Assembly (NCBI RefSeq): GCF_000226955.1
Contig: NZ_AGFU01000021.1
Coordinates: 1 to 64,000 of the forward strand
Reading direction: 5' to 3'
DNA: 64,000 bases
DNA from: Sphingomonas elodea ATCC 31461
GTDB taxonomy: Bacteria; Pseudomonadota; Alphaproteobacteria; Sphingomonadales; Sphingomonadaceae
Made by a program: the position numbers and the translations under genes. Shown here one piece after another: positions 42,829 through 51,768 of this stretch. Numbering within the stretch: the first letter of the stretch is position 1; each line of letters opens with the position of its first letter. Under the pieces are notes generated by a model. That model ran no database searches. It was given only the letters and a program-made list of their open reading frames with translations, and was not told the origin of the DNA.

Positions 42829-44727
42829 TTAACCCGCGGCGTGGCGCTCCACCAGCCGCAGCGCCGGACGGGGGCTGAACCCGAACATCCGCCGCGCGGT
42901 GCCGGCGACGAAGCGCGGCAGCTCGCGGCGTTCGACCGGCGCATCCAGCCCCTCGGCCTGCAGCGACCAGAGCCGCTGGAAGGCTCCGCCCGCGCGCAGC
43001 AGCGTGAGCGGCGGGCCGTCCTCGACGATGCGGCCGTGCTCGACCACGATCACCCGGTCGAAGCCCACCACGGTCGAGAGACGATGCGCGACCGCCAGCA
43101 CCGTGCGGTGCGCCATCAGCGCGTCGAGCGCCTGCTGCACCTCGATCTCCGAGCCGGTGTCGAGCGCCGAGGTCGCCTCATCGAGCAGCACGATCGGCGC
43201 CTTGCTGAGGAAGGCGCGCGCGATGCCGATCCGCTGGCGCTGGCCACCCGACAGATTGGTACCACGCTCGCCAACCACCGTGTCATAGCCCTGCGGCAGC
43301 AGCGCGATGAAGCCGGCGCAGTGCGCCGCCTCGGCAGCGGCACGGACTTCGGCATCCGTCGCGTCGGGACGGGCAAAGCGGATATTCTCCAGGATCGAGC
43401 GGTGGAACAGCAGCACTTCCTGCGGCACCACGGCAACGGCCTGGTGCAGGCTGTCCTGCGTCACCCGGTCGATCGGCTGGCCGTCGATCAGCACGCGGCC
43501 GCCTTGCGGATCGTGCAGGCGCTGGACAAGCTGGAGGATGGTCGACTTGCCCGCGCCCGAGGGACCGACGATGCCGATCTTCTGCCCCGGCGCGACGGTC
43601 AGCGACAGGTCGTGCAGCACCGGGCGGCCAGGGTGATGGCCGAAGGTAACGCCTTCGATCCGCACTTCGCCTTGCGTCGCCACCAACGGCGCCGCATCGG
43701 GCGCATCGTCCAGCGCGTGCGGGGCACCGACGATCTCCAGCGTCTCGCGCAGATAGCTGAACTGCTGGCTGGTATCGATCAGCGCCATGGCAAGGTCACG
43801 CGAGCCGTTGAGCATGCGGAAGGTCATGGCGCTGACGACGACCACGTCGCCCGCCGTAATGCCGCCCGCACTCCAGCGCTCCACCGCCCAGACCAGCGCC
43901 GCACCCACCAGCAGCACCAGCGCCACGTCATGCAGCACGCGGATCCGCTCGACGAACATCCAGCCCCGCTTCTGCGCAGCTGCCTCGGTCTCGAAGAAGC
44001 CGCGCAGCCGCTCCGACTCGCGGGCGCGCGCGCCGAACGACTTGATCGCGGCGATATTGCTGACCAAGTCGACCATCTCGCCGCCGCTCTCGCTGGCGGC
44101 ACGGGCAAAGGCCTTGTGGTACTTGTCACCCCGCAGGCCGAGAAAGACCAGGCCCGTGCTCGCGGCGACGAAGATGCCGGTGATCGCCACCGCCATGCGC
44201 CAGTCGATCGTCAGGAAGATCAGCAGCGCGCCGCCAAAGGCGATCAGCGGCGGCGTCACTTCCATAAGAATCCGATGGGTGAGCGCCGCGAACGAGCCGG
44301 TCAGCGCCCCCACCCGGTGGCCGAGCGAGCCGCCGCGCTGGTTCTGGAAGAAGCCGATATGGTGGCCGGTAAGATAGTGGAACATGTCCAGCCGGATGCG
44401 GACACCGCTCTTGACCGTGATGTTGCACAACAGCATCGCCGAGCCGCGCACCAGCCCGTTCTCCAGCGCGACCAGCCCGACAAAGGCGCCCAGCGCAATG
44501 TAGACGGCCGACCGCGACGGCGCGGCGACGGTCATCGCGTCGATCAGCAGCTTCATGGCATATTGCACGCCCACGGCCGTCGCGGCGCCGCCCACCACCA
44601 GCAGCGCCAGCAGGGCGAAAGCCAGCGGCCGGCGCGTGACATAGTGGAGCAGGAACCGTCCCGGGCTCTTCAGGAAGGGCATGGCGGTCCCCGTCGGGGC
44701 GTGTGGGCGCTGCATTGCAACATTCAT
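42829..44727 (-). CDS. ABC transporter, fused permease and ATPase (exporter type)
   Basis: A 632-residue half-transporter that works as a dimer. Six membrane helices occupy about 28-320 (for example ALLALLVVGGAATAVGVQY and LIAFGGALLIFLTI). The nucleotide-binding domain has Walker A GPSGAGKST, signature LSGGQRQR, Walker B IVLLDEATSALD and switch His in VAHRLST. The architecture resembles MsbA/AtmA-type exporters; the cargo cannot be inferred. The start at 44727 gives MNVAMQRPHA; an internal ATG at codon 16 is possible. It precedes the lectin gene on the same strand, 166 nt apart. Confidence 0.92.
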   Translation of the reverse strand: MNVAMQRPHAPTGTAMPFLKSPGRFLLHYVTRRPLAFALLALLVVGGAATAVGVQYAMKLLIDAMTVAAPSRSAVYIALGAFVGLVALENGLVRGSAMLLCNITVKSGVRIRLDMFHYLTGHHIGFFQNQRGGSLGHRVGALTGSFAALTHRILMEVTPPLIAFGGALLIFLTIDWRMAVAITGIFVAASTGLVFLGLRGDKYHKAFARAASESGGEMVDLVSNIAAIKSFGARARESERLRGFFETEAAAQKRGWMFVERIRVLHDVALVLLVGAALVWAVERWSAGGITAGDVVVVSAMTFRMLNGSRDLAMALIDTSQQFSYLRETLEIVGAPHALDDAPDAAPLVATQGEVRIEGVTFGHHPGRPVLHDLSLTVAPGQKIGIVGPSGAGKSTILQLVQRLHDPQGGRVLIDGQPIDRVTQDSLHQAVAVVPQEVLLFHRSILENIRFARPDATDAEVRAAAEAAHCAGFIALLPQGYDTVVGERGTNLSGGQRQRIGIARAFLSKAPIVLLDEATSALDTGSEIEVQQALDALMAHRTVLAVAHRLSTVVGFDRVIVVEHGRIVEDGPPLTLLRAGGAFQRLWSLQAEGLDAPVERRELPRFVAGTARRMFGFSPRPALRLVERHAAG

Positions 44728-44839
44728 GCGGCCAAAAAGCCGGGGGGCGCATGAACCGTGTGTGAACTTTGCCGAAACGACCGGCGAAGAGAGGAATTGC
44801 GGCGACGAAATGCGGCAGAATCTGGGCAGCCGCCCCGAC

Positions 44840-46792
44840 TCAGCGCTCCTCCAGGATCGCCGCAGCGCCGCCCGTCGAAGCGAGGTCGAGCGTCAGCCTG
44901 TCCTGGCGGGCCACCCGCCGCGTCTCCAGCTGCACTGCATCGGGTGCCGCCCCGTCGCGCCAGATCCGCGCCTCGGCACCGCGGGAGCCGAGGAAGTCGA
45001 GCGGCACGGACACGGTGCGCGCCTTTTCGTTGTTCATCGCGCCCAGATACCAGTGCTTTCCCTTGCGCCGGGCGAGGACGATGTACGCGCCGGTCTCGCC
45101 CGCCAGGAAGCGGGTCTCGTCCCAGCTCGCCGGCACCGCCTTGATGAAGTCGAAGCCGGCAGGGCTCGCCGCATAGGTATCGGGGCTGTCGGCCACGGCC
45201 GCGAGTGGCGACAGATAGACAACATACATCGCCAGCCCGTGCGCACGCGTCGTCTGCACCAAAGGCAGGTCGTTGCGGATCTGGAAGTCCGCCGGCGTCA
45301 CGTTGCGGAACCCGCCGGGCGTATAGTCCATCGGCCCCAGCAGCCCGCGCGTATAGGCCAGCATCACGTTGCTGCCCGCCGTCGCCCGCCGGCTCCACTT
45401 GTTGTACTCGGCGCCCATCACGCCTTCCTGGGTCACGAAGTTCGGCCAGGTGCGGGTGAGGCCGCGCGGCGGGAAGGCACCGTGCAGATCGACCATCAGA
45501 TGGTGCCGCGCGGCCGCGCCGAGCAGCTTCTGGTACCAGTTGACCATCCACTGGTCGTCACGATCCATGAAGTCGATCTTGATACCGGCGATGCCGAGCT
45601 TCTCGTAGAGCGCGAGCGCGTCTTCCATCTGCTCGTCGAGCGCCTGCCAGTGCGCCCACAGCCACAGCCGCACCTTCTTGGCCCGCGCATAGTCGGCGAC
45701 CTCCTGCAGGTTGATCGCATCGGCCCATTTGGTGATGTCGACGCCCGGACGGCGCACCCCGCCCCCGCCGGCGCCGGCATACCAGCCCTCGTCGATCATC
45801 GTGTAGGGGAAGCCGTTCTCGGCAGCGAAGTCGATGAATGCCTTGGCCACGGCGGTCGTGGTGCGCTGGCCCGGCAGCCTGGCGATCACCGGCCCGTTCC
45901 ACCAGTCCCAGCTGGTGAGGCCCGGCTTGATCCAGCTGGTGTCCTCGATCCGGCTCGGGCTGGAAAGGTTGGTTAGCAGCGTCGATTCGTGGAGCTTGCC
46001 GAGCTGGTCGGCCAGCATCACCACCCGCCACGGCGTCACGATCGGGCTGCCGATGCGGGTGTGCACCGCAATCCGCGGATCGTCAAGCGAGGGCGAGAGC
46101 TTGATCTGCAGCCCGGGCCCGCCATCGCCGCGACCGGTGAGGTACATGCCGGCAAAGTCGATCAGGTCCGCCTCGGCCAGCGCGAAGGCGCCCTTCCCCG
46201 TCTCGCAGGCGAAGGGCAGGTCGAACAGATTGTGGTCGCGCAGCCGGGTGGTGTCGACGGGATCGAACTCGCCTTCGTGGCTGGATCCGAAACGGCCGAC
46301 ATTGAAGCCCCAGCACTTCCACGCCTGCGGGAAATAGAAGCCGGTGCGCTCGTAGCGGACGATGGCGGCCGCCGTCGCCTGCTGCACCGGCACCACGGTG
46401 CGGAAGGCGACGCCGTCATCATAGGCGCGCAGCACCAGGTCCATGCGCCGCCGGGCGCCGCCGCGCTCCTGCAGATGGATGGTCCGCTGGTTATAGTGGT
46501 CGCGGCCCTCGTCGGCCTTGCCGAGCACGATCCTGTAGCGCGTATCGGCGCTCGCCGCCTCGCTGCCGGTGATCGCCATGCCCCAGCCGAGCATGTCGCG
46601 ATCGAGGTCGAGCGCGATCGGCGACGGCGCAAGGATCAGCTCCCCGCGCCGCTGGACCATGTAGTTGGGCGTACCCTGCCGATCGAGCGCAACCACGATC
46701 CGGTTGGTACCGTCCGGCGAGACCAGCTCGAGCGTCTGCCCGGCGGCCGGAGCCGCCATCAGCAGCGCCGCCGATCCGAGCAGGGCCTTCAC
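44840..46792 (-). CDS. Glycoside hydrolase family 97 (alpha-glucosidase/alpha-galactosidase)
   Basis: A secreted, calcium-dependent glycosidase of 650 residues with a signal peptide (MKALLGSAALLMAAPAAGQ). Domains in order: N-terminal beta-super-sandwich (about 20-280), (beta/alpha)8 barrel starting at SWDWWNGP, and a C-terminal beta-sandwich. Barrel hallmarks are YTMIDEGWY, GIKIDFMDRDDQWMVNWYQ and VDLHGAFPPRGLTRTWPNFVTQEGV. The Asp in KIDFMD is at the position used as nucleophile by retaining family members, so this is more likely a retaining than an inverting enzyme. Its ATG overlaps the SGNH hydrolase stop (ATGA), in one operon with a sugar transporter. Confidence 0.92.
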   Translation of the reverse strand: MKALLGSAALLMAAPAAGQTLELVSPDGTNRIVVALDRQGTPNYMVQRRGELILAPSPIALDLDRDMLGWGMAITGSEAASADTRYRIVLGKADEGRDHYNQRTIHLQERGGARRRMDLVLRAYDDGVAFRTVVPVQQATAAAIVRYERTGFYFPQAWKCWGFNVGRFGSSHEGEFDPVDTTRLRDHNLFDLPFACETGKGAFALAEADLIDFAGMYLTGRGDGGPGLQIKLSPSLDDPRIAVHTRIGSPIVTPWRVVMLADQLGKLHESTLLTNLSSPSRIEDTSWIKPGLTSWDWWNGPVIARLPGQRTTTAVAKAFIDFAAENGFPYTMIDEGWYAGAGGGGVRRPGVDITKWADAINLQEVADYARAKKVRLWLWAHWQALDEQMEDALALYEKLGIAGIKIDFMDRDDQWMVNWYQKLLGAAARHHLMVDLHGAFPPRGLTRTWPNFVTQEGVMGAEYNKWSRRATAGSNVMLAYTRGLLGPMDYTPGGFRNVTPADFQIRNDLPLVQTTRAHGLAMYVVYLSPLAAVADSPDTYAASPAGFDFIKAVPASWDETRFLAGETGAYIVLARRKGKHWYLGAMNNEKARTVSVPLDFLGSRGAEARIWRDGAAPDAVQLETRRVARQDRLTLDLASTGGAAAILEER

Positions 46793-47508
46793 GCGCGGCG
46801 GGCCTTCAGGATCGGCTCGATCACGGTGGCCATCGCGTCATAGCCGGCTTCGGTCGGGTGGACGCCGTCATAGGCGAGGCCGGGCTTCATCGCGCCCTTC
46901 GCATCCCCCAGCACGGGCGTGTAGTCGACCCAGGTCAGCCGCTCGGCCTTGGCATAGCCCTGCAGCCAGGCGTTGATCTCGCGGATCGGCCCGACCACGT
47001 CGAGCCCCTGGCGCCACGGGAAATGATCGGCCGGCGGCACCGAGGCTAGGATCACGCCGATTCCGTTCGCCTTGGCGATCTGCGCCATCATGCGGAAATT
47101 GTCGTAACTCTGCGCGCGGGTCATCTTGCCCGTGTTGCCGGCAATGTCGTTGGTGCCCGCCATGATGTGGACGAAACGGGGCTTGAGATGGACCACGTCC
47201 GCCATCATGCGCAGCACCATCTGCGGCGTCGTCTGCCCGCCGATGCCGCGGCCGACGCGACCGGGGGTGAAGAAGCCGGGGCGCTTGCTCTTCCAGCCCT
47301 CGGTGATCGAATCGCCGAGGAAGACGATGTTCACCTTTTCGCCGGACGACAGGATGCGGGCGTTGTCGGCGGCATAACGGCTGAGTTCGGGAAAGTCCTC
47401 GTGCAACAGCCGCTCCTTGCGCTGCTCCCAGCTTTCCTGCGTCTGTGCGCGGGCGACGAGGGGCAGCGCAAGCGCGCCGGCAAGCAGCGAACGGCGACGA
47501 ACGGACAT
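46789..47508 (-). CDS. SGNH/GDSL-type esterase, exported
   Basis: A 239-residue hydrolase with block I FLGDSITEGW (Ser nucleophile), block III AGTNDIAGN and block V DGVHPTEAGY (Asp/His). The N-terminus MSVRRRSLLAGALALPLVARAQ looks like a Tat-type or Sec signal; the twin arginines followed by SLL favour Tat. The start at 47508 was chosen over an in-frame start 17 codons earlier. Relatives deacetylate carbohydrates, which would suit its position between a GH97 enzyme and a sugar transporter. Confidence 0.88.
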   Translation of the reverse strand: MSVRRRSLLAGALALPLVARAQTQESWEQRKERLLHEDFPELSRYAADNARILSSGEKVNIVFLGDSITEGWKSKRPGFFTPGRVGRGIGGQTTPQMVLRMMADVVHLKPRFVHIMAGTNDIAGNTGKMTRAQSYDNFRMMAQIAKANGIGVILASVPPADHFPWRQGLDVVGPIREINAWLQGYAKAERLTWVDYTPVLGDAKGAMKPGLAYDGVHPTEAGYDAMATVIEPILKARRA

Positions 47509-47595
47509 CACGAACTCTCCTGGGGAAGTGCCTGGTCTTGAAGGCCGAGCCTGGCGCAACGCATGTCCAGCGTCAAACCCGCCCGGCCCGTTGCA

Positions 47596-48924
47596 TCAAT
47601 GCAGCGAAGCGCTACCGCTCGCCCGCACGGGCTTGGCCCGCCCGGCGGCGACCGCGAAGCCGCACAGCACCACGTAGCAGAGCGCCGGCACGATCAGCGC
47701 GAAGGCATAGCCGTGCAGGTCCGCCACCTTGCCCACCAGCAGCGGCAGCACCGCGCCGCCGACGATGGCGGTGCAGAGCAGGCCCGAGGTCGCCTCCTCG
47801 CTCGCCGCCGACCGTTCGAGCGTCAGCGTGAAGATCACCGGGAACATGATCGAGTTGAACAGGCCGATCGCCAGCGCGACAAAGCCCGCGCTCACCCCGC
47901 CGACCGCGACGACATAGAGGCACATCGCCGCCGCGATGACGGTGAACAGCGCGAGCAGCTTGTCGGCCCGCACGCGGGTGAGCAGCAGCGAGCCCAGCGC
48001 ACGGCCGACCATCGCGCCACCCCAGTAGAAGGCGACGGCCTTGCCGGCCTCCTGCAGCGACACGCCGTGCACGCCGTCGCTCCCCATCAGCGTACCGAGC
48101 AGCGGCACCCCGAACGGCGCGTCGGACTGGCCCCAGACGCTATTGTCGTTGAGGAACAGCGCCATTTGCGTGCCGATCGACACTTCGGCGCCGACATAGA
48201 GGAAAATGCCGAGCGCGCCGAACAGTGCCCAGGGCGAGGAGAAGGCATTCAGCAGGCCGGACGCAGCTGCCTGCTTCGGCGCCGCGTCGGTCACCACGCG
48301 GCGGCTGAGGAAGAAGAACACGGCGAGCGCGAGGATCAGGCCGCAGATCCACAGATAGGCGGTATCGATGCCCGCCAGCGCCTCGGCGCGCACGCCCGCA
48401 TCGACCACCGCGCCCGGCTTCACCTCGACGCCCTTCAGGAACAGGTGCGCCCCCAGCAGCGGGCCGAGGAAGGTGCCGAAGGAATTGAAGGTCTGGCTGA
48501 GCACCAGCCGGAAATGGCTGCCCTTGGGATCGCCCAGCGCCGCCGCCAGCGGGTTTGCCGCCACCTGCAGCACGGTGATGCCGCTCGCCAGCACGAACAG
48601 GCCGAGCAGCACCAGCCAGTAATTGGCGAGGTTTGCCGCGGTCAGCATGATCAGGCACGCCACCGCCATGGTGCACAGCGCCAGCAGGATCGACGGCACC
48701 GCCTTCAGGCGCGAAACCAGCGCGGCGGCCGGCAGCGATACGACGAAATAGGCGAAGAAGAAGGCGAAGGCGCTCGCCTGCGCCTGCAGGTTGGTCAGCG
48801 TGAAGATGCCCTTCACCGCCGCCACCAGCGGGTCGACCAGGGAGGTGATGAACCCCCAGGCGAAGAACAGCGTTGTTACCGCGGCAAATGCCATCGTGGT
48901 CTGTGTCGAACGAGCGGTGCTCAA
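47596..48924 (-). CDS. FucP-type sugar:proton symporter (MFS)
   Basis: A 442-residue major-facilitator protein with 12 hydrophobic helices. The N-terminal FFAWGFITSLVDPLVAAVKGIFTLTNLQAQASAFAFFFAYFVVSLPAA and the QVAANPLAAALGDP and SQTFNSFGTFLGPLLGA segments are typical of the FucP/GluP family, which carry fucose, glucose/galactose or GlcNAc. It is probably the first gene of the operon transporter - SGNH - GH97, so it likely imports the sugar released by the glycosidase. A palindromic operator candidate lies 48 nt upstream. Confidence 0.92.
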   Translation of the reverse strand: MSTARSTQTTMAFAAVTTLFFAWGFITSLVDPLVAAVKGIFTLTNLQAQASAFAFFFAYFVVSLPAAALVSRLKAVPSILLALCTMAVACLIMLTAANLANYWLVLLGLFVLASGITVLQVAANPLAAALGDPKGSHFRLVLSQTFNSFGTFLGPLLGAHLFLKGVEVKPGAVVDAGVRAEALAGIDTAYLWICGLILALAVFFFLSRRVVTDAAPKQAAASGLLNAFSSPWALFGALGIFLYVGAEVSIGTQMALFLNDNSVWGQSDAPFGVPLLGTLMGSDGVHGVSLQEAGKAVAFYWGGAMVGRALGSLLLTRVRADKLLALFTVIAAAMCLYVVAVGGVSAGFVALAIGLFNSIMFPVIFTLTLERSAASEEATSGLLCTAIVGGAVLPLLVGKVADLHGYAFALIVPALCYVVLCGFAVAAGRAKPVRASGSASLH

Positions 48925-48971
48925 GCGATCCCCTCCTGCCCCTTGGATTTTCTACGGGCGCGACGCTTCCC

Positions 48972-48990
48972 GACAACGTTGGCAGTTGTC
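48972..48990. promoter_or_regulatory. LacI-like operator candidate upstream of the sugar operon
   Basis: GACAACGTTGGCAGTTGTC has 6-nt arms GACAAC/GTTGTC and contains the exact palindrome CAACGTTG with a central CG, a pattern used by many LacI-family regulators. It lies 48 nt before the transporter start. No LacI gene is in the window. Confidence 0.45.
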
Positions 48991-49085
48991 AAGCAGGGGC
49001 ACCGGTTTTCGCACTCGCATCCAAGGGCATGGCTCGCCTATAGGCATAGGCGTTGGTAAACGACGCGACGAGTGGAGTATTGCGC

Positions 49086-50705
49086 GTGGACGAAGTGAAG
49101 AAAGCGATGCGGGTGAAGGTGCTGGGCAGCGGAGGGTTGGCGGCATTGGCGCTTGCCGGCTCGATCGCGTCGCCCGCCGCAGCGCAATTCCGTCTGATCC
49201 CCGCGCCGAAGCAGACGCCCGCCGCGACGCAGACCGCCAAGCCCGCGCAGACCCAGACGCCCACGGCGCGGGCACCGCAGACCCAGACGCCCGCCGCCGC
49301 CCCGACGGCCAAGCCCGTGGTGCAGGCCGCCCCCGCACAGCCGCAGGTAACCACGCCGCCGGTGGTGGCGCCGGTCCTCCCGCTGCCGGTGCTCAGTGCC
49401 AAGCAGATGGCCGAGCTGCGCCAGTTGCTTCCCGATGCCAGCCTCGCCCAGGGGCTGCGTCGGATGACCAGCACGGTCACCCTGCCGAACGACAGCGAGG
49501 GGCTGGTGCGTGCCGCGCTCGATTATGCCCGGGCGGTTCATTCCGGCCGGCTCGACGGCAGCGACTTCATCAAAGACTGGGGCCTCCGCCCCGCCGCCTT
49601 CGATCCGCTGCCCGGCTTCATCGACGCCGTGAAGCGCGACAGGATCGCCGCCTGGATGCGCTCGCTCCCACCGCCCTATGCCGGCTATGACGGGCTGGAA
49701 AAGGGCCTGGTCGCCTATCGCGCGATCCTCACCGCCGGTGGCTGGCCCAAGGTCGCGGCGGGGCCGGACCTCGCCAAGGGCGCGAGCGGCGCCCGCGTTC
49801 GCGCGCTCCGCAAACGGCTGGCGGTCGAGGACAAGCAGGTTTCCGCGAGCGGCGACACGTTCGACCAGAATTTGCAGGACGCCGTCGTTCGTGCCCAGCG
49901 TCGCTACGGCCTGCGCCCCTCGGGCGTGGTCTCCACCGGCACGCTGGCCGCGCTCAACGTGCCCGTCGAGGACCGCGTGCGCCAGATCATGGCGAACATG
50001 GAGCGCTGGCGCTGGCTGCCGCAGCAGCTGCCCGCCAAGCGCATCCAGGTGAACATCGCGGCCGCGGTGATGACCGTGTTCGAAGGCGACAGCCCGATCG
50101 CCTCGATGAAGGCGGTGACCGGCCGCCCCGGCAACGAGACGCCGATGCTCCAGTCGCGCATCCACTCGATCGTGCTCAATCCGCCGTGGAACGTGCCGAG
50201 CGGCATCGCCGCCAAGGAGCTTTGGCCCAAGGGCGAGGCCTATCTGAAGGCGCATGGCTATCGTATCATCGGCACCGGGCCCGATCGCCGTCTCCAGCAG
50301 GAGTCGGGTCCGCGGAGCGCGCTCGGCCGCTACAAGTTCGATTTCGACAATCCCTATGCCGTCTACCTGCACGACACGCCGGTACAGTCGGGCTTCAACA
50401 GCTATAGCCGCCTGGACAGCCATGGCTGCGTCCGACTGGAAAAGCCGGGCCCGCTCGCCGAGCTGCTGCTGAAGAACGACCCCAATTGGCAGCCCGATGC
50501 GATTGCGGCCCAGCTGGAAGGCACCAAGACGGTGCGCGTGCGGCTGGCCGATGCCGACCAGGTTTCGGTCTATCTGCTCTATTGGACCGCGTTTGCGGGA
50601 TCCGACGGCACGATGAACTTCCGCGACGATCCCTATAGCTGGGACAAGCTGCTCGCCGAGAAGATCGAGGCCCGCGCCGCGGTCAGCGCCTCGTCCGCCT
50701 CCTGA
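49086..50705 (+). CDS. L,D-transpeptidase (YcbB/LdtD-type), exported
   Basis: A periplasmic peptidoglycan cross-linking enzyme of about 539 residues. The signal segment is RVKVLGSGGLAALALAGSIASPAAAQ, followed by an unusually Thr/Pro/Gln-rich linker (about 35-110) probably spanning the periplasm. A scaffold domain, a peptidoglycan-binding-like helix region (GASGARVRALRKRL...LQDAVVRAQRRYGL) and the YkuD catalytic domain follow. The active site is His446-Gly-Cys448 in SRLDSHGCVRLEKP. The start is uncertain: GTG 49086 has GGAG 9 nt upstream, whereas ATG 49107 gives a tighter signal peptide. The lipoprotein gene follows after 23 nt. Confidence 0.92.
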   Translation: MDEVKKAMRVKVLGSGGLAALALAGSIASPAAAQFRLIPAPKQTPAATQTAKPAQTQTPTARAPQTQTPAAAPTAKPVVQAAPAQPQVTTPPVVAPVLPLPVLSAKQMAELRQLLPDASLAQGLRRMTSTVTLPNDSEGLVRAALDYARAVHSGRLDGSDFIKDWGLRPAAFDPLPGFIDAVKRDRIAAWMRSLPPPYAGYDGLEKGLVAYRAILTAGGWPKVAAGPDLAKGASGARVRALRKRLAVEDKQVSASGDTFDQNLQDAVVRAQRRYGLRPSGVVSTGTLAALNVPVEDRVRQIMANMERWRWLPQQLPAKRIQVNIAAAVMTVFEGDSPIASMKAVTGRPGNETPMLQSRIHSIVLNPPWNVPSGIAAKELWPKGEAYLKAHGYRIIGTGPDRRLQQESGPRSALGRYKFDFDNPYAVYLHDTPVQSGFNSYSRLDSHGCVRLEKPGPLAELLLKNDPNWQPDAIAAQLEGTKTVRVRLADADQVSVYLLYWTAFAGSDGTMNFRDDPYSWDKLLAEKIEARAAVSASSAS

Positions 50706-50728
50706 ACCCTTATCGGAAGGAAACACCC

Positions 50729-51046
50729 ATGAAGCTGCGCACTCTCGCGATCCTGGCCGGCGCCGGCCTTACCCTGGCCGCCTGTGGTGGCAAGGACGAT
50801 GGCCCCACCCCGCCCGACGCCAACGTGACCGAGATCACCGTGCCGGAAACCCCGGCCGACATGAACGTCTCGACGCAGGAACCGGCCGCGGTGGAACCCG
50901 CCAACGCCGTACCCGCTGCCGAGCCGACCGCGACGCCGACGCCGTTCAGCGACCGCGAGCAGACCGAAGCCGACGCCGCCGCCACCGGCATGACGTCACG
51001 CATCAACCGCGACAGCGACGGCGAAAATCAGGAAAAGAAGCAGTAA
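50729..51046 (+). CDS. Small lipoprotein of unknown function
   Basis: A 105-residue protein with a lipoprotein signal peptide and lipobox LTLAAC (MKLRTLAILAGAGLTLAAC), so Cys19 is the lipidated residue. The mature part is a disordered, acidic Pro/Ala/Glu/Thr-rich chain (PPDANVTEITVPETPAD onwards) without a globular domain. The GGAAGGAAAC upstream is a good ribosome-binding site. It lies 23 nt downstream of the L,D-transpeptidase and is probably cotranscribed, suggesting an envelope role. Confidence 0.85.
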   Translation: MKLRTLAILAGAGLTLAACGGKDDGPTPPDANVTEITVPETPADMNVSTQEPAAVEPANAVPAAEPTATPTPFSDREQTEADAAATGMTSRINRDSDGENQEKKQ

Positions 51047-51060
51047 GCGACAAAGGAAGG

Positions 51061-51086
51061 CGACGCGCGGATCCGTCCGCGCGTCG
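51061..51086. terminator. Hairpin between convergent genes, possible two-way terminator
   Basis: CGACGCGCGGA and TCCGCGCGTCG form a perfect 11-bp stem with a TCCG loop, located exactly between the lipoprotein (+) and the hypothetical gene (-). There is no T-run, so intrinsic termination would be weak. Confidence 0.55.
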
Positions 51087-51087
51087 A

Positions 51088-51456
51088 TCAGCGTGCCGCG
51101 GCGTCGCCCAGGCGGGCGAGGACCAGCGCCAGCTGCGCCTGCGTATACCCGGCGGCGTGGAAGGCGGCGATTTCCTCGGCAGGGAGCGCGCTCCCCTTGT
51201 GCGAGGCGAGAACGACGAGCCGGCGCAGTGCCTCGAGCCGGGTGTCCGCCAGACGCGGGCTCGCGCGGTCGCCACCAAAAAAGATCTGCACGAAGCGTGC
51301 CCAACGACCCGGCGCCTGCAGCGAGGCAAGCCGGTCGCGCCGGGCGATGCCCACAACCTGCCATTCCAGGGGCGTCAATACAGCCGACGCAACCTCTAGC
51401 TCGGCGGGCGCAGCGACGGCGTGTCCGCCGAACTGGGTAAGATCGAGATACGCCAT
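51088..51456 (-). CDS. Hypothetical protein, possibly AhpD/CMD-like fold
   Basis: A 122-residue protein starting at ATG 51456, with GGGAG in front; the longer open frame upstream is not natural. The helical pattern LTPLEWQVVGIARRDRL and LADTRLEALRRLVVLASHKGSALPAEEIAAFHAAGYTQAQLALVLARLG resembles the second half of carboxymuconolactone decarboxylase/AhpD-like proteins, but the catalytic CxxC is absent. It may be a degenerate or non-enzymatic relative; this is inference from helix pattern only. An 8+8 palindrome lies 42 nt upstream of the start. Confidence 0.6.
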   Translation of the reverse strand: MAYLDLTQFGGHAVAAPAELEVASAVLTPLEWQVVGIARRDRLASLQAPGRWARFVQIFFGGDRASPRLADTRLEALRRLVVLASHKGSALPAEEIAAFHAAGYTQAQLALVLARLGDAAAR

Positions 51457-51497
51457 CGCCTGCACTCCCTGTACACAGCGGATGCAGGCCTTCCCCC

Positions 51498-51521
51498 GGT
51501 TGCATGGATGGGCATGCAACC
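51498..51521. promoter_or_regulatory. 8+8 nt palindrome, operator candidate
   Basis: Arms GGTTGCAT and ATGCAACC are perfectly complementary with an 8-nt spacer. It lies 42 nt upstream of the minus-strand gene that starts at 51456, a typical operator position. Confidence 0.45.
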
Positions 51522-51702
51522 TTGGCCGTTCCGCCAGAAACGTTCCACCTTGTCCGTCGCCGGCTGCGAGGGGCTCCCCCTCAACCGGCTGCGGAGACAC
51601 CGGTATATGCCGGCTCCCTGAACCTGCGCTGTCGAACCGCCGCAGGTTGTTTCGATATCGACGTTCCTCTACCCCTCCGCGCCGTAACGTCAAGCAGAAA
51701 TC

Positions 51703-51716
51703 GTACTGACCAGTAC
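51703..51716. promoter_or_regulatory. TetR-like operator candidate
   Basis: GTACTGACCAGTAC is a perfect inverted repeat (6-nt arms, AC centre) and contains the GACCAGT core common in TetR-family operators. It is 52 nt before the DUF885 start and overlaps where a promoter is expected. No tetR gene is in the window. Confidence 0.45.
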
Positions 51717-51768
51717 CCTAATTTCAGACGCTCGAAATCGGGCGTCGCATTGCGCATGATCGCACGCG

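Larger units (their letters stand above)
51457..51768. other. 312-nt divergent intergenic region with two palindromes
   Basis: It separates the hypothetical gene (-) from the DUF885 gene (+). It holds the 51498-51521 and 51703-51716 inverted repeats listed separately, and a short CCGGCT...GCCGG hairpin region near 51585-51612. No additional ORF is supported. Confidence 0.6.
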
